DNA from: Firmicutes bacterium UBA5493
GTDB taxonomy: Bacteria; Bacillota; Limnochordia; Darwinibacteriales; Darwinibacteriaceae
Direction of reading: 5' to 3'
NCBI GenBank assembly: GCA_002424045.1
Contig: DIPH01000016.1
Span: 194,779-224,133 of the forward strand
DNA: 29,355 nucleotides
Shown here: in pieces, positions 1 to 7,255 of the stretch
Position numbering within the stretch: the stretch's first letter is position 1
Layout: every line of letters starts with the position of its first letter
The notes under the pieces: generated by a model
Told to the model about the DNA's origin: nothing
Seen by the model: the letters and a program-made list of their open reading frames with translations, nothing else
Database searches by the model: none
Position numbers and translations under genes: made by a program

Positions 1-1
1 G

Positions 2-436
2 GCGGGCTTAGACATTAAGCCGCGCATGAGATTCGGCATAGGCCGCTATCTACTTGCTATGCCCCAAGGTTTGTTGACAAAAACAAGCCAGATGATCAGG
101 GGGCGGAATTTTGGTACCCTTGAAGGGGCACTACGTGGCTCAAAAACGGCATTGCGGCTTCTAGACAATGTTTTACAGAAGGTTGATCTATTACATCTAG
201 AGATATTAATTGGCACAGGCGATCCCTTTTGGACCGCCCTAGGAGTCGGTGGGACATGGGCCATCATTAGCCCTTTGCTCACAGGGCTTAGCGCTGACAA
301 TCGCCTCCACACGCATCCCGAAATCCGCATTCATCCGGACTATGGGGACGCGAATGTCCACGTTGATTTGCACTGCATATTCCGATTCAGACTTGGTCAG
401 ATTATAATCAACGAAGTTAAGAGGGTGATGGTTTGA
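2..436 (+). CDS. DUF2953 family protein, 5' end outside window
   Basis: The reading frame is already open at the first bases, so the N-terminus lies upstream of the window; about 144 residues are visible. Seen: a GTGDP motif about half way along, followed by a hydrophobic stretch rich in Gly/Ala/Leu (LGVGGTWAIISPLLTGL), then a C-terminal part with a D-x-H-x-D-L-H-C-type pattern ending in a basic tail. This GTGDPxxT-plus-hydrophobic arrangement is typical of DUF2953, a membrane-associated family of unknown biochemical role found in spore formers. The stop codon overlaps the start of the GerW gene, matching the ytfI-ytfJ pair of Bacillus, which supports both calls. Function beyond a sporulation association is unknown. 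Confidence 0.8.
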   Translation, partial: AGLDIKPRMRFGIGRYLLAMPQGLLTKTSQMIRGRNFGTLEGALRGSKTALRLLDNVLQKVDLLHLEILIGTGDPFWTALGVGGTWAIISPLLTGLSADNRLHTHPEIRIHPDYGDANVHVDLHCIFRFRLGQIIINEVKRVMV

Positions 437-855
437 TGGGTGACAAACATCCAATAGAAGGACTTATGCAAACTGCGATGGAGAGCTTAAAGACCATGGT
501 GGACGTTAATACCATCCTCGGTGATCCTGTAGAAACGCCGGATGGAGCAATTATTCTTCCCGTCAGTCGCGTTAGTGTAGGATTTGCAGCGGGGGGGAGT
601 GAATTCACTGGAGCGAATGCCAAGAACGCAGAAACGGACCACCCCTTTGGTGGTGGTAGTGGGGCAGGTATTGCCCTTAATCCCGTGGCCTTTCTGGTCG
701 TTGGGCGGGAGAGTGTTCGCCTCCTACCTGTTAACCAAAACGCTATCTACGACCGCCTCATTGATGCGGTGCCTCAGTTTATCGATCAGATTCAAGGTAT
801 GGTACAAGGACGGAGTAGTACAAACGGAGTGCTTCGCACAACTTACAAGGTATAG
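436..855 (+). CDS. ytfJ: GerW (YtfJ) family sporulation protein
   Basis: A soluble protein of about 139 residues. The N-terminus carries HPIEGLMQTAMESLKTMVD, followed by a segment reading ILGDPVETPDGAIILPVSRV and a glycine-rich middle (GGGSGAGIALNPVAFLVV); these are the family hallmarks of YtfJ/GerW. In Bacillus the homologue is made in the forespore and is needed for proper germination; its biochemistry is not known. The start is taken as ATG 436, which shares one base with the upstream stop codon; an in-frame TTG lies immediately before it at 433, and AGAGGG around 420-426 can serve as ribosome binding site. Translational coupling to the DUF2953 gene is likely. A terminator follows directly. 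Confidence 0.92.
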   Translation: MGDKHPIEGLMQTAMESLKTMVDVNTILGDPVETPDGAIILPVSRVSVGFAAGGSEFTGANAKNAETDHPFGGGSGAGIALNPVAFLVVGRESVRLLPVNQNAIYDRLIDAVPQFIDQIQGMVQGRSSTNGVLRTTYKV

Positions 856-873
856 CAGAAAGCGATTTTTGGA

Positions 874-916
874 AATCCCTCCAAAGAGTAGACCTCTTTG
901 GGGGGATTCCTCTTTT
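874..916 (+). terminator. Rho-independent terminator after gerW
   Basis: A 15-bp stem (874-888 with 894-908, one G-T wobble) with a 5-nt loop is followed by CCTCTTTTTT. It separates the gerW transcript from the rluB operon. Confidence 0.9.
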
Positions 917-970
917 TTCTTGCGGTTTAGGCTGAACTTGGGTATTATTGGACTGAAAGGGGCGTAAGGC

Positions 971-1690
971 GTGGAAGAACGACTACAAAAAGTGATGGCG
1001 CAATCTGGAGTTGCCTCTCGCCGGGCTTGTGAAGAACTAATCAAGGAAAACCGAGTACAAGTTAATGGAAAGCCAGCGCACTTGGGCCAGAAAGTGGATC
1101 CTACCCGAGATTTGATTTCCGTAGATGGGCAGCCTTTAGCTACGGAAGAAACCAGACGCTATTTCGTTCTCAACAAACCTTTTGGCTACATTACCACCAG
1201 CAAGGACCAATTTGGTCGTAAGAGTGTCCTAGACTTACTGCCTGGTGTCAAAGAGCGAGTCTATCCCGTTGGGCGTTTGGATTACGATTCTGAAGGCCTT
1301 GTTTTTTTGACAAACGATGGCGATCTGGCCTACCGGGTTACACATCCTAAGTATGAGTTGCCCAAGACATATGTAGTACGCCTCAAAGGGAGAATAACTA
1401 TGGATGCAATATACCGCTTACGAACAGGTGTTATCTTGGAAGACGGGCGAACCATCCCGGCCGAGGTGGAGGCTCTAAAGCCCGAAGGGGATGACTCTAT
1501 ATTACGCATCACCATCACAGAGGGACGCAATCGGCAGTTGAGACGAATGTGTAATAAGGTAGGCTTTCAGGTGGTACGCTTACAGAGAACAGCGATTGGA
1601 CCTTTGACCCTTGGTAAGCTGCCATCGGGTACACATCGGTCCCTGACCATGAAAGAACTTCAAAGCCTGAAAAAGGCGGTGAAGTTGTGA
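971..1690 (+). CDS. rluB: 23S rRNA pseudouridine synthase (RluB/RsuA family)
   Basis: 239 residues, the usual length. Residues 1-60 form an S4 RNA-binding domain (EERLQKVMAQSGVASRRACEELI..., then VQVNGKPA). The catalytic domain contains GRLDYDSEGLVFLTNDGD, which holds the conserved catalytic Asp of the RsuA/RluB/RluE/RluF group, and further on the EGRNRQLRRM motif. It isomerises a specific uridine in rRNA (in RluB, 23S helix 89); RsuA-type specificity cannot be excluded from sequence alone. The start is GTG 971, preceded by AAAGGGG at 956-962. The last bases GTGA overlap the start of the next gene by four bases, so the two are probably translationally coupled. It is the first gene of the rluB-flavoprotein-cmk-plsC-ispH-rpsA group common in clostridia. 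Confidence 0.93.
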   Translation: MEERLQKVMAQSGVASRRACEELIKENRVQVNGKPAHLGQKVDPTRDLISVDGQPLATEETRRYFVLNKPFGYITTSKDQFGRKSVLDLLPGVKERVYPVGRLDYDSEGLVFLTNDGDLAYRVTHPKYELPKTYVVRLKGRITMDAIYRLRTGVILEDGRTIPAEVEALKPEGDDSILRITITEGRNRQLRRMCNKVGFQVVRLQRTAIGPLTLGKLPSGTHRSLTMKELQSLKKAVKL

Positions 1691-2940
1691 AGACAAAGGT
1701 AGTTGTTATCGGTGCAGGTGCGTCGGGCCTTGTGGCTGCAGGTTTTTTGGCTCAAAGGGGTGCAGAGGTTCATGTCTTGGAGAAAATGCAGCGAACGGCA
1801 TCAAAAGTACGCATTTCTGGCAAAGGTCGATGCAATATTACAAATTCTATGCCAATTGAGGAGTTCATCCCTAATTATCCGCGGAATGGTCGGTTTCTGT
1901 ATAGTGCCTTGCATCGGTTTTCAAACCTGGATTGCGTTCGATTCTTTGAGCAGCTCGGGGTGAAGACCAAAACAGAACGTGGGCACAGGGTATTTCCCGC
2001 GTCTGATGATGCCCATGAAGTAGCCAATGCCTTAGAACGTTTTGCACGAAGCAACGGGGCAAGAATTTACTTTGGCCACAAGGTCCTGCAAATCAAACGT
2101 ACTGCTCAGGGAGGGGTCTTAGGTGTTTCCAGTTCACATAATGAGAAAGAAGCGTTTTTTGAAGCACCGTATGTGGTTGTGGCCACTGGCGGGCTAAGCT
2201 ATCCCGGGACAGGCTCTACAGGCGATGGTCTCACAATCGCACGGACCTTGGGCCATGAAATCATCCCACCGCGACCTGCCTTGGTTCCTGTCCGCGTAGA
2301 AGAAGAGTGGGCCAGAGAACTTTCAGGCTTGAGTCTACGTAATGTGGAAATGACAGTGGTCAAGCCAGCGGGAGGACAAAAGGCCTTCTTTGGAGAATTA
2401 ATGTTTGCCCATTTTGGTTTGACTGGACCGATTGTGCTGACCGCCAGTGAACAAATTGGACTCTGGCTGACGGAGAGTGGGGTACCCATCAGGGCATATC
2501 TCGATCTTAAGCCTGCACTCAGTGTCGAACAACTCGATAAACGGCTACTGCGAGATTTTGAGACCTTTTCTCGCAAGCAGTTTCGCAATTCTTTAGACGA
2601 GCTCTTGCCTAAGAGTCTGATTCCGGTCGTAGTGAACCTTTCGGGGATTCCACCCGATAAAGTTTGCCATCAAATCACCAGGGACGAGCGGATGGTGCTC
2701 CATCGACTCTTAAAGGCCCTGCCCTTGACTATTTCCAAAACTCTTCCTATCTCAGTGGCCATTGTTACTGCAGGAGGTGTCGATGTACAAGGGATAGATC
2801 CGCGAACTATGGAATCAAAGAAGGCCAAAGGGGTGTTTTTCTGCGGTGAAGTTTTGGACATCCATGGCGTCACAGGCGGGTTTAATTTGCAGGCGGCCTT
2901 CTCCACGGGGTACTGCGCGGCGCAGGGCATAGAGATGTAG
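1687..2940 (+). CDS. HI0933-type NAD(P)/FAD-dependent oxidoreductase
   Basis: 417 residues. The N-terminal dinucleotide-binding motif VIGAGASGLVAAGFLAQRGA is followed by KVRISGKGRCNITN, the signature of the HI0933/YhiN (BaiN-like, 'aminoacetone oxidase') flavoprotein family. A second FAD-contact motif ATGGLSYPGTGSTGDG lies near residue 170, and the C-terminus has the conserved GGV...MESK...GVFFCGEVLDIHGVTGGFNLQ, with a GGFN-type flavin-binding end. Its substrate is not known for most members. The start is a GTG overlapping the rluB stop by four bases. In many Bacillota this gene sits just before cmk, as here, though no functional link to cytidylate kinase is established. Confidence 0.9.
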   Translation: MKTKVVVIGAGASGLVAAGFLAQRGAEVHVLEKMQRTASKVRISGKGRCNITNSMPIEEFIPNYPRNGRFLYSALHRFSNLDCVRFFEQLGVKTKTERGHRVFPASDDAHEVANALERFARSNGARIYFGHKVLQIKRTAQGGVLGVSSSHNEKEAFFEAPYVVVATGGLSYPGTGSTGDGLTIARTLGHEIIPPRPALVPVRVEEEWARELSGLSLRNVEMTVVKPAGGQKAFFGELMFAHFGLTGPIVLTASEQIGLWLTESGVPIRAYLDLKPALSVEQLDKRLLRDFETFSRKQFRNSLDELLPKSLIPVVVNLSGIPPDKVCHQITRDERMVLHRLLKALPLTISKTLPISVAIVTAGGVDVQGIDPRTMESKKAKGVFFCGEVLDIHGVTGGFNLQAAFSTGYCAAQGIEM

Positions 2941-2961
2941 CAAGGAAGGGGATCCAACCGT

Positions 2962-3654
2962 ATGAAAATTGCCATAGATGGTCCTGCAGGGGCAGGGAAA
3001 AGCACTATTGCTCGATTGGTGGCCAACCATTTGGGTCTGCGTTATGTGGACACGGGAGCCATGTACCGTGCTGTCACCCTCGAAGCGTTGAGGCGAGAGG
3101 TTGATACCGGTGATGAAGAGGCATTAGTGCGGGTGATAACTTCTATCGATTTGAATATCGTTTTTCAGGGCGAAAAGGGAAATCTTGTGTTTCTGAATGG
3201 GGAAGATGTGACTGGGTTTATTCGACAACCTGATGTTACGGCCCATGTTTCTGAGGTCTCAACGCATAAAAAGGTGCGAGAGTTCATTGTAGCGCTACAG
3301 GAGCAAATAGGCCGGCAGGGTTCGGTGGTAATGGATGGTCGAGATATTGGTACAGTGGTAATGCCGGATGCAGATTGGAAGATTTATCTGCAGGCTACCG
3401 TAGAGGAAAGGGCAAAGCGTCGCCAAAGTGAGCTCGAACGACGCGGCCTTTCGGTGAATCTTGAGGACCTGAAGGAGCAGATTCGTAGGCGGGATCATCT
3501 TGATTCCACTCGCAAAAATTCTCCTTTAAGGAAGGCAGACGACGCCATTGAGATAGATACCACATCCTTAAGTGTTGCTGAAGTGGTTCATAAGCTACTT
3601 GGCCTGATTAAGGGGGAAAATACGGATGTACACGTTTCTGGTAGTAGTCTTTAG
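2962..3654 (+). CDS. cmk: Cytidylate kinase
   Basis: 230 residues, normal for bacterial CMP kinase. It phosphorylates CMP and dCMP with ATP in nucleotide salvage and CTP/dCTP supply. Visible features: P-loop GPAGAGKST at residues 7-15, the CMP-binding region YVDTGAMYRAVT, the NMP-insert domain in the middle, the VMDGRDIGTVVMPDADWKIYL motif with the conserved Arg and Asp residues, and a lid with RRQSELERRG and RRDHLDSTRKNSPL. The start is ATG 2962 with AAGGAAGGGG upstream at about 2941-2950. The 3' end overlaps plsC by 29 bp, so both are expected on one mRNA. Confidence 0.97.
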   Translation: MKIAIDGPAGAGKSTIARLVANHLGLRYVDTGAMYRAVTLEALRREVDTGDEEALVRVITSIDLNIVFQGEKGNLVFLNGEDVTGFIRQPDVTAHVSEVSTHKKVREFIVALQEQIGRQGSVVMDGRDIGTVVMPDADWKIYLQATVEERAKRRQSELERRGLSVNLEDLKEQIRRRDHLDSTRKNSPLRKADDAIEIDTTSLSVAEVVHKLLGLIKGENTDVHVSGSSL

Positions 3655-4213
3655 GTTTTTTATTTTGCTTTTTTGGGGTTTAGATGTGGAGGGCTTAGAA
3701 CATATTCCTCAAGATAGTGGTGCCATTGTGGCAGGTAATCACACGTCGTGGTACGATCCGGTTGTTCTTGCGGTAGCTATCAAAAGACCCATTCATTTTA
3801 TGGGCAAAGCCGAATTATTCGAGCATCCGATCCTTCGGTGGTTTTTCTTCCAAGTTCATGCCTTTCCAGTTAGGAGAGGTCATGCTGATCGAGAGGCAAT
3901 ACGTACCAGTCAGGATAAGGTGACCGAGGGACATCTCTTGGGGATGTTTCCAGAAGGTACCCGTAACAAGACACTTGAAGCACTCTTGCCAATGCAGGGT
4001 GGAGCGGCTCTAATCTCGCTGAAGACAGGGGTTCCCATAATTCCCGTGGTGGTTTCGAAAGGTCGACGCACCGGATTGCGCAGGCCTTTCAAAGTCACCG
4101 TTGGATCCCCCATTAATCTAGGAGGTCCCAAAAAGGCGAGCAAAGCAGATATTGCCCAGGGAAGTAAAGCGATTTCCGCCCAATTTAGTTCGTTGTTAAG
4201 CAGGAATAATTGA
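3626..4213 (+). CDS. plsC: 1-acyl-sn-glycerol-3-phosphate acyltransferase
   Basis: 195 residues, a short but normal length for the PlsC family. An N-terminal hydrophobic segment (residues 2-19) anchors it to the membrane. The catalytic NHTSWYDP (HX4D) motif lies at about residue 38, a FPVRRG motif follows, and the glycerol-phosphate-binding FPEGTRN motif is near residue 108; VPIIPVVV is the conserved fourth block. It acylates lysophosphatidic acid to phosphatidic acid. The start ATG 3626 lies within the cmk end and has its own ribosome binding site AGGGGG at 3611-3616, spaced 9 bases. PlsY, which makes its substrate, is encoded further along at 10809. Confidence 0.93.
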   Translation: MYTFLVVVFRFFILLFWGLDVEGLEHIPQDSGAIVAGNHTSWYDPVVLAVAIKRPIHFMGKAELFEHPILRWFFFQVHAFPVRRGHADREAIRTSQDKVTEGHLLGMFPEGTRNKTLEALLPMQGGAALISLKTGVPIIPVVVSKGRRTGLRRPFKVTVGSPINLGGPKKASKADIAQGSKAISAQFSSLLSRNN

Positions 4214-4236
4214 GATCACAGAGAAATACAATCATG

Positions 4237-4301
4237 GTGGACTGGTGATTACTAAGTAATCACCTTGGAGTTTGACGTTGTCAAACATCCATTGTTTAGA
4301 G
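4237..4301 (-). repeat. Copy A of a dispersed palindromic element
   Basis: Read on the minus strand, 4291 down to 4260 matches 15988-16019 (copy B) at 30 of 32 positions; the two differences are in the central loop. The core is a perfect GTTTGAC / GTCAAAC inverted repeat (4270-4276 and 4280-4286). Weaker similarity extends on both sides: minus-strand CACCAGTCCAC (4247-4237) matches copy B at 9 of 11 positions, and the other flank keeps roughly 15 of 20. The copy lies directly upstream of ispH-rpsA. No T-run follows, so it is not a typical terminator. Function unknown. Confidence 0.75.
4244..4264. repeat. Perfect 9-bp-arm palindrome
   Basis: GGTGATTAC (4244-4252) and its exact reverse complement (4256-4264) flank a TAA centre. 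It overlaps the edge of repeat copy A by a few bases and lies about 75 bp before the ispH-rpsA start. It could be a protein-binding operator or an RNA hairpin; there is no downstream T-tract. Confidence 0.7.
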
Positions 4302-4337
4302 TCCATCTGTTCGAGGTATAATAAGGGAGGAGGAAAG

Positions 4338-6533
4338 GTGGAGGTGGAAATTGTATTGGCAGACGGCGCGGGCTTCTGCTTCGGTGTCAAACGAGCCTTA
4401 GATTTGACAGCCAAAACCATTCGCGAAGTTGGTCCGGCCAAACCGATACACACTTTAGGTCCACTTATTCATAATCCACAGGTTGTAGCTCAGCTCAAGG
4501 CGCAAGGAGTTGAGGTCATGGAGCAACCTGGTGATAAGAGTTCAGGAGTAGTCATTGTTCGTTCACATGGTGTTGCACCAAAGGTCATGGAAGAGCTCGA
4601 AGAGCAAGGTTACGATGTTGTTGATGCCACTTGTCCTTTCGTGCATAGGGCTATGCGTTGGGCAAAACAGTTGAAAGATGAAGGGTATCAAGTCATTATT
4701 GTTGGGGATCGGCTTCATCCGGAAGTACAAGCTATTTTGGGATACACTGATGAAACCGCACATATTGTGAGTACGCCTCAAGAAATCCGAAAGCTGCCGA
4801 TAGCTAGTCGCGTCGGTATTATAGCGCAAACCACCCAATCAGTGAGCAACTTTAAGGCATGTGTCAACGAGCTGGCTGGAATGGTGGAGGACCTAAGAGC
4901 TTTTGATACCATCTGTACTGCTACCGAACAGCGGCAAACTTCTGCATGGGAATTGGCCGCCCAAGTGGATGTTATGGTTGTGATTGGAGGCCGAAACAGC
5001 GCCAACACAAAAAGGTTGGCAGAATTATGCAAGGAGCAGGGTACGGCGACATATCATATTGAAACACCAGAAGAGTTGGAAAGCCAGTGGTTTGCTGGCG
5101 TCAGGCGCGCTGGGGTTACAGCCGGAGCCTCTACTCCAGATTGGTTAATTGAGGGGGTACTTACAAGAATGAGCGAATTTACCGATGAAAAGGTAGCACA
5201 AGCTACCGAGGAAAAGGTAGCGGAGGCTACCGAGCAAGAAGCAGTGGAAGTTTCTGCGGAGGAAGAAGTTCACACTACCGAAGGGCAAGAACCAGAAGTT
5301 GAAGTTGAAGATGAAGAGGCTGCAGAGGCTATCGAAGAAGGCATAAGTGAAGACCACATGAGTGAATATGATGTCAAATTGCCTACAGCTGGCGCTGTGA
5401 TTGAAGGCAAGGTTGTCCAGATCTCCAACGACGAGGTTTTGGTTGACATCGATTATAAGTCCGAAGGTCGTATTCCTTTGAACGAGCTTAGTTTCATTTC
5501 TAACGCCAATCCTGAGGATATTGTCAGCGTCGGTGACGAGATCCTAGTGAAAGTTCTCAAGGTAGACGATTCCGAGGGTAATGTTCTCTTGTCCAAAAAG
5601 AGGGCTGATGCAGATCAATCATGGGAAAAACTAGAAAACCTATTTGAAACAGGCGGAACCTTAACTGCCAAGGTTATGCAGGTTGTCAAAGGTGGACTTT
5701 TAGTGAACGTGGGTGTGCGTGGATTCATTCCAGCCAGCCATGTTTCCCGCGGATTTGAAGACGATCTGCAGAAATATATTGGTCAAGAACTAGAGCTAAA
5801 GATCATTGAGCTTGATCGTTCCAAGAACAACGTGGTCTTTTCCCATAAAGAAGTGTTGGAAGAACAACATGCCAAAGCTAAGGCAGAGGCTTTTGCAAAT
5901 CTCCAAGAAGGAGAAAAGGTCAAAGGTATTGTTCGTCGTCTGACCGATTTTGGTGCGTTTGTTGATATTGGAGACGGTGTAGAAGGATTGCTCCATGTAT
6001 CTGAAATGGCCTACAGTCGGGTAAACCATCCTTCGGACATTGTAGCCGAGGGTGATGAGATTACTGTTATGATCCTAGGCGTCAATCAAGAGCGGGAGAG
6101 AATATCTCTTGGTTTGAAACAAACCGTTCCCGATCCATGGTCCACAGTGACTGAGCGCTATAAGGTTGGCGACAAGGTTATGGGCGAGGTAACGCGTGTG
6201 GTAGATTTTGGTGCCTTCGTTAAGTTAGAAGACGGCATTGAAGGATTAGTGCATATTAGCGAGCTTTCTCACAAGCATGTAGCTAAGGCTGAAGATGTTG
6301 TTCAATCTGGTCAAGAGGTAGAGACCAAGATTATTAGTGTTGATGCCGAGGCACGCCGTATTGGACTTAGCATCAAAGAGCTTGAACCCAAACCAGCAAC
6401 ACCACCCGCTCCAGCACCTTCTAGGAACAGGCAGCCACAGCCCGACCTGTCTGAAGGTACAGACAATGAGGAGCTTACCACAAACTTGGGTGCCATGTTT
6501 GGTGACTTGTTCAAGGATACCAAAGACGAATAG
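4338..6533 (+). CDS. ispH-rpsA: IspH (HMB-PP reductase)-ribosomal protein S1 fusion
   Basis: Two proteins in one chain of 731 residues. Residues 1-283 are IspH, the [4Fe-4S] enzyme that reduces HMB-PP to IPP/DMAPP in the MEP isoprenoid pathway; all three cluster cysteines are present (C14 in AGFCFGVKRA, C99 in VDATCPFVHRA, C193 in TICTATEQRQ). Residues 284-340 are a low-complexity acidic linker. Residues 345-715 hold four S1 RNA-binding repeats, the last two being the strongest (GIVRRLTDFGAFVDIGDGVE and GEVTRVVDFGAFVKLEDGIE). The start is placed at GTG 4338, behind GGGAGGAGG at 4325-4333; an upstream in-frame ATG at 4272 would add a poor, non-family N-terminus through the palindromic element. 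Such fusions are known in clostridia. An internal ATG at 5358 could in principle give free S1, but it lacks a good ribosome binding site. Confidence 0.95.
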   Translation: MEVEIVLADGAGFCFGVKRALDLTAKTIREVGPAKPIHTLGPLIHNPQVVAQLKAQGVEVMEQPGDKSSGVVIVRSHGVAPKVMEELEEQGYDVVDATCPFVHRAMRWAKQLKDEGYQVIIVGDRLHPEVQAILGYTDETAHIVSTPQEIRKLPIASRVGIIAQTTQSVSNFKACVNELAGMVEDLRAFDTICTATEQRQTSAWELAAQVDVMVVIGGRNSANTKRLAELCKEQGTATYHIETPEELESQWFAGVRRAGVTAGASTPDWLIEGVLTRMSEFTDEKVAQATEEKVAEATEQEAVEVSAEEEVHTTEGQEPEVEVEDEEAAEAIEEGISEDHMSEYDVKLPTAGAVIEGKVVQISNDEVLVDIDYKSEGRIPLNELSFISNANPEDIVSVGDEILVKVLKVDDSEGNVLLSKKRADADQSWEKLENLFETGGTLTAKVMQVVKGGLLVNVGVRGFIPASHVSRGFEDDLQKYIGQELELKIIELDRSKNNVVFSHKEVLEEQHAKAKAEAFANLQEGEKVKGIVRRLTDFGAFVDIGDGVEGLLHVSEMAYSRVNHPSDIVAEGDEITVMILGVNQERERISLGLKQTVPDPWSTVTERYKVGDKVMGEVTRVVDFGAFVKLEDGIEGLVHISELSHKHVAKAEDVVQSGQEVETKIISVDAEARRIGLSIKELEPKPATPPAPAPSRNRQPQPDLSEGTDNEELTTNLGAMFGDLFKDTKDE
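5187..5234 (+). repeat. Two tandem 24-bp units, each a perfect hairpin, in the fusion linker
   Basis: Units 5187-5210 and 5211-5234 match at 21 of 24 positions and encode EKVAQATE and EKVAEATE. Each contains GGTAGC and GCTACC separated by four bases (5192-5207 and 5216-5231). The mismatches between units fall mainly in the loops, leaving both stems perfect. Confidence 0.8.
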
Positions 6534-6550
6534 TAGTTTGAAGAAACATT

Positions 6551-6583
6551 TCCTGTAGACTTCGGTCTACAGGATTTTTTTTT
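6551..6583 (+). terminator. Rho-independent terminator after ispH-rpsA
   Basis: A perfect 10-bp stem (6551-6560 with 6565-6574) closed by a TTCG tetraloop is followed by nine T residues. This is a very strong intrinsic terminator and ends the rluB-ispH-rpsA operon. Confidence 0.97.
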
Positions 6584-6628
6584 GGATACACTAAGGCCAA
6601 GTGCTTCACATGTATGGGAGGGATTTGA

Positions 6629-7255
6629 ATGCCGACTGGCACCGCTTTATTGCTGATTGTGGCTGCCCTAATCTACTTTGGCGTGGGACAGCGCTTACTG
6701 GACCGCATGCGCCTTACTGATACTCAGGCCTTAATTGCCATTGCCTTGATGATTGGCGGAAGCTTCATTACCGTTCCATTGCGAACGGGGCGTACAAGCG
6801 TAGGCCTCAATCTTGGAGGAGGTCTGGTACCTCTAGCGTTAGTGGTCTATCTCTTGATCAAAGCTGACACTGCTAAAGAGAGAATCCGCTCCATCGTCGC
6901 GGCCATAATTACGGGAGGTATAGTTTATGGTGTAAGTCAGATTACGGATTTTGATCCGTCGAGCCCAGCACTTTTCATTGACCCACTGTGGTTGTTTAGT
7001 ATCGTGGCAGGAATTGTGGGTTACGTATCAGGGCGATCCCGGCGGGCATCATTCATAGCAGGAGTCTTGGGTCTGTTCGCGGTGGATTTGGTCCACCTCA
7101 TTCAGGCTGTAGCTAGTAATATGGCTACCCGGGTAGTGCTTGGCGGAGCAGGGGTCTTTGATGCGACTATTCTAGCGGGACTCATAGCTGTAGCTTTGGC
7201 AGAATTCGTGGGCGAAACCAGGGAGCGTCTCGCGGGAGGGGGTGAAGAACTGTGA
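6629..7255 (+). CDS. DUF1614-like polytopic membrane protein
   Basis: 208 residues with about seven hydrophobic segments (roughly residues 4-19, 33-51, 64-79, 88-105, 116-133, 138-160 and 170-190) and almost no soluble loops. The pattern GRTSVGLNLGGGLVPLALVVYLL after the second segment and the SGRSRRASFIAGVLGLFAVDL region resemble DUF1614 proteins, which in spore-forming Bacillota occur next to SpoIIP- and YIEGIA-type genes. The family assignment is from recalled pattern and is moderate. The start is ATG 6629 behind GGGAGGG. Its stop overlaps the GTG start of the SpoIIP-like gene by four bases, so the two products are probably made together, perhaps in one membrane complex during sporulation (inference). 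Confidence 0.7.
   Translation: MPTGTALLLIVAALIYFGVGQRLLDRMRLTDTQALIAIALMIGGSFITVPLRTGRTSVGLNLGGGLVPLALVVYLLIKADTAKERIRSIVAAIITGGIVYGVSQITDFDPSSPALFIDPLWLFSIVAGIVGYVSGRSRRASFIAGVLGLFAVDLVHLIQAVASNMATRVVLGGAGVFDATILAGLIAVALAEFVGETRERLAGGGEEL

Noticed and set aside
2199..2588. Long minus-strand open frames opposite the flavoprotein and other genes
   Set aside because: They are antisense shadows without ribosome binding sites or recognisable domains.
4292..4322. TATAAT at 4317-4322 as the ispH-rpsA promoter
   Set aside because: Transcription would begin at or inside the ribosome binding site; the -35 candidates are poor or badly spaced.
4272..4337. N-terminal extension of ispH-rpsA from ATG 4272
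   Set aside because: It would be encoded by the repeat element, has no family match, and a strong ribosome binding site lies directly before GTG 4338.
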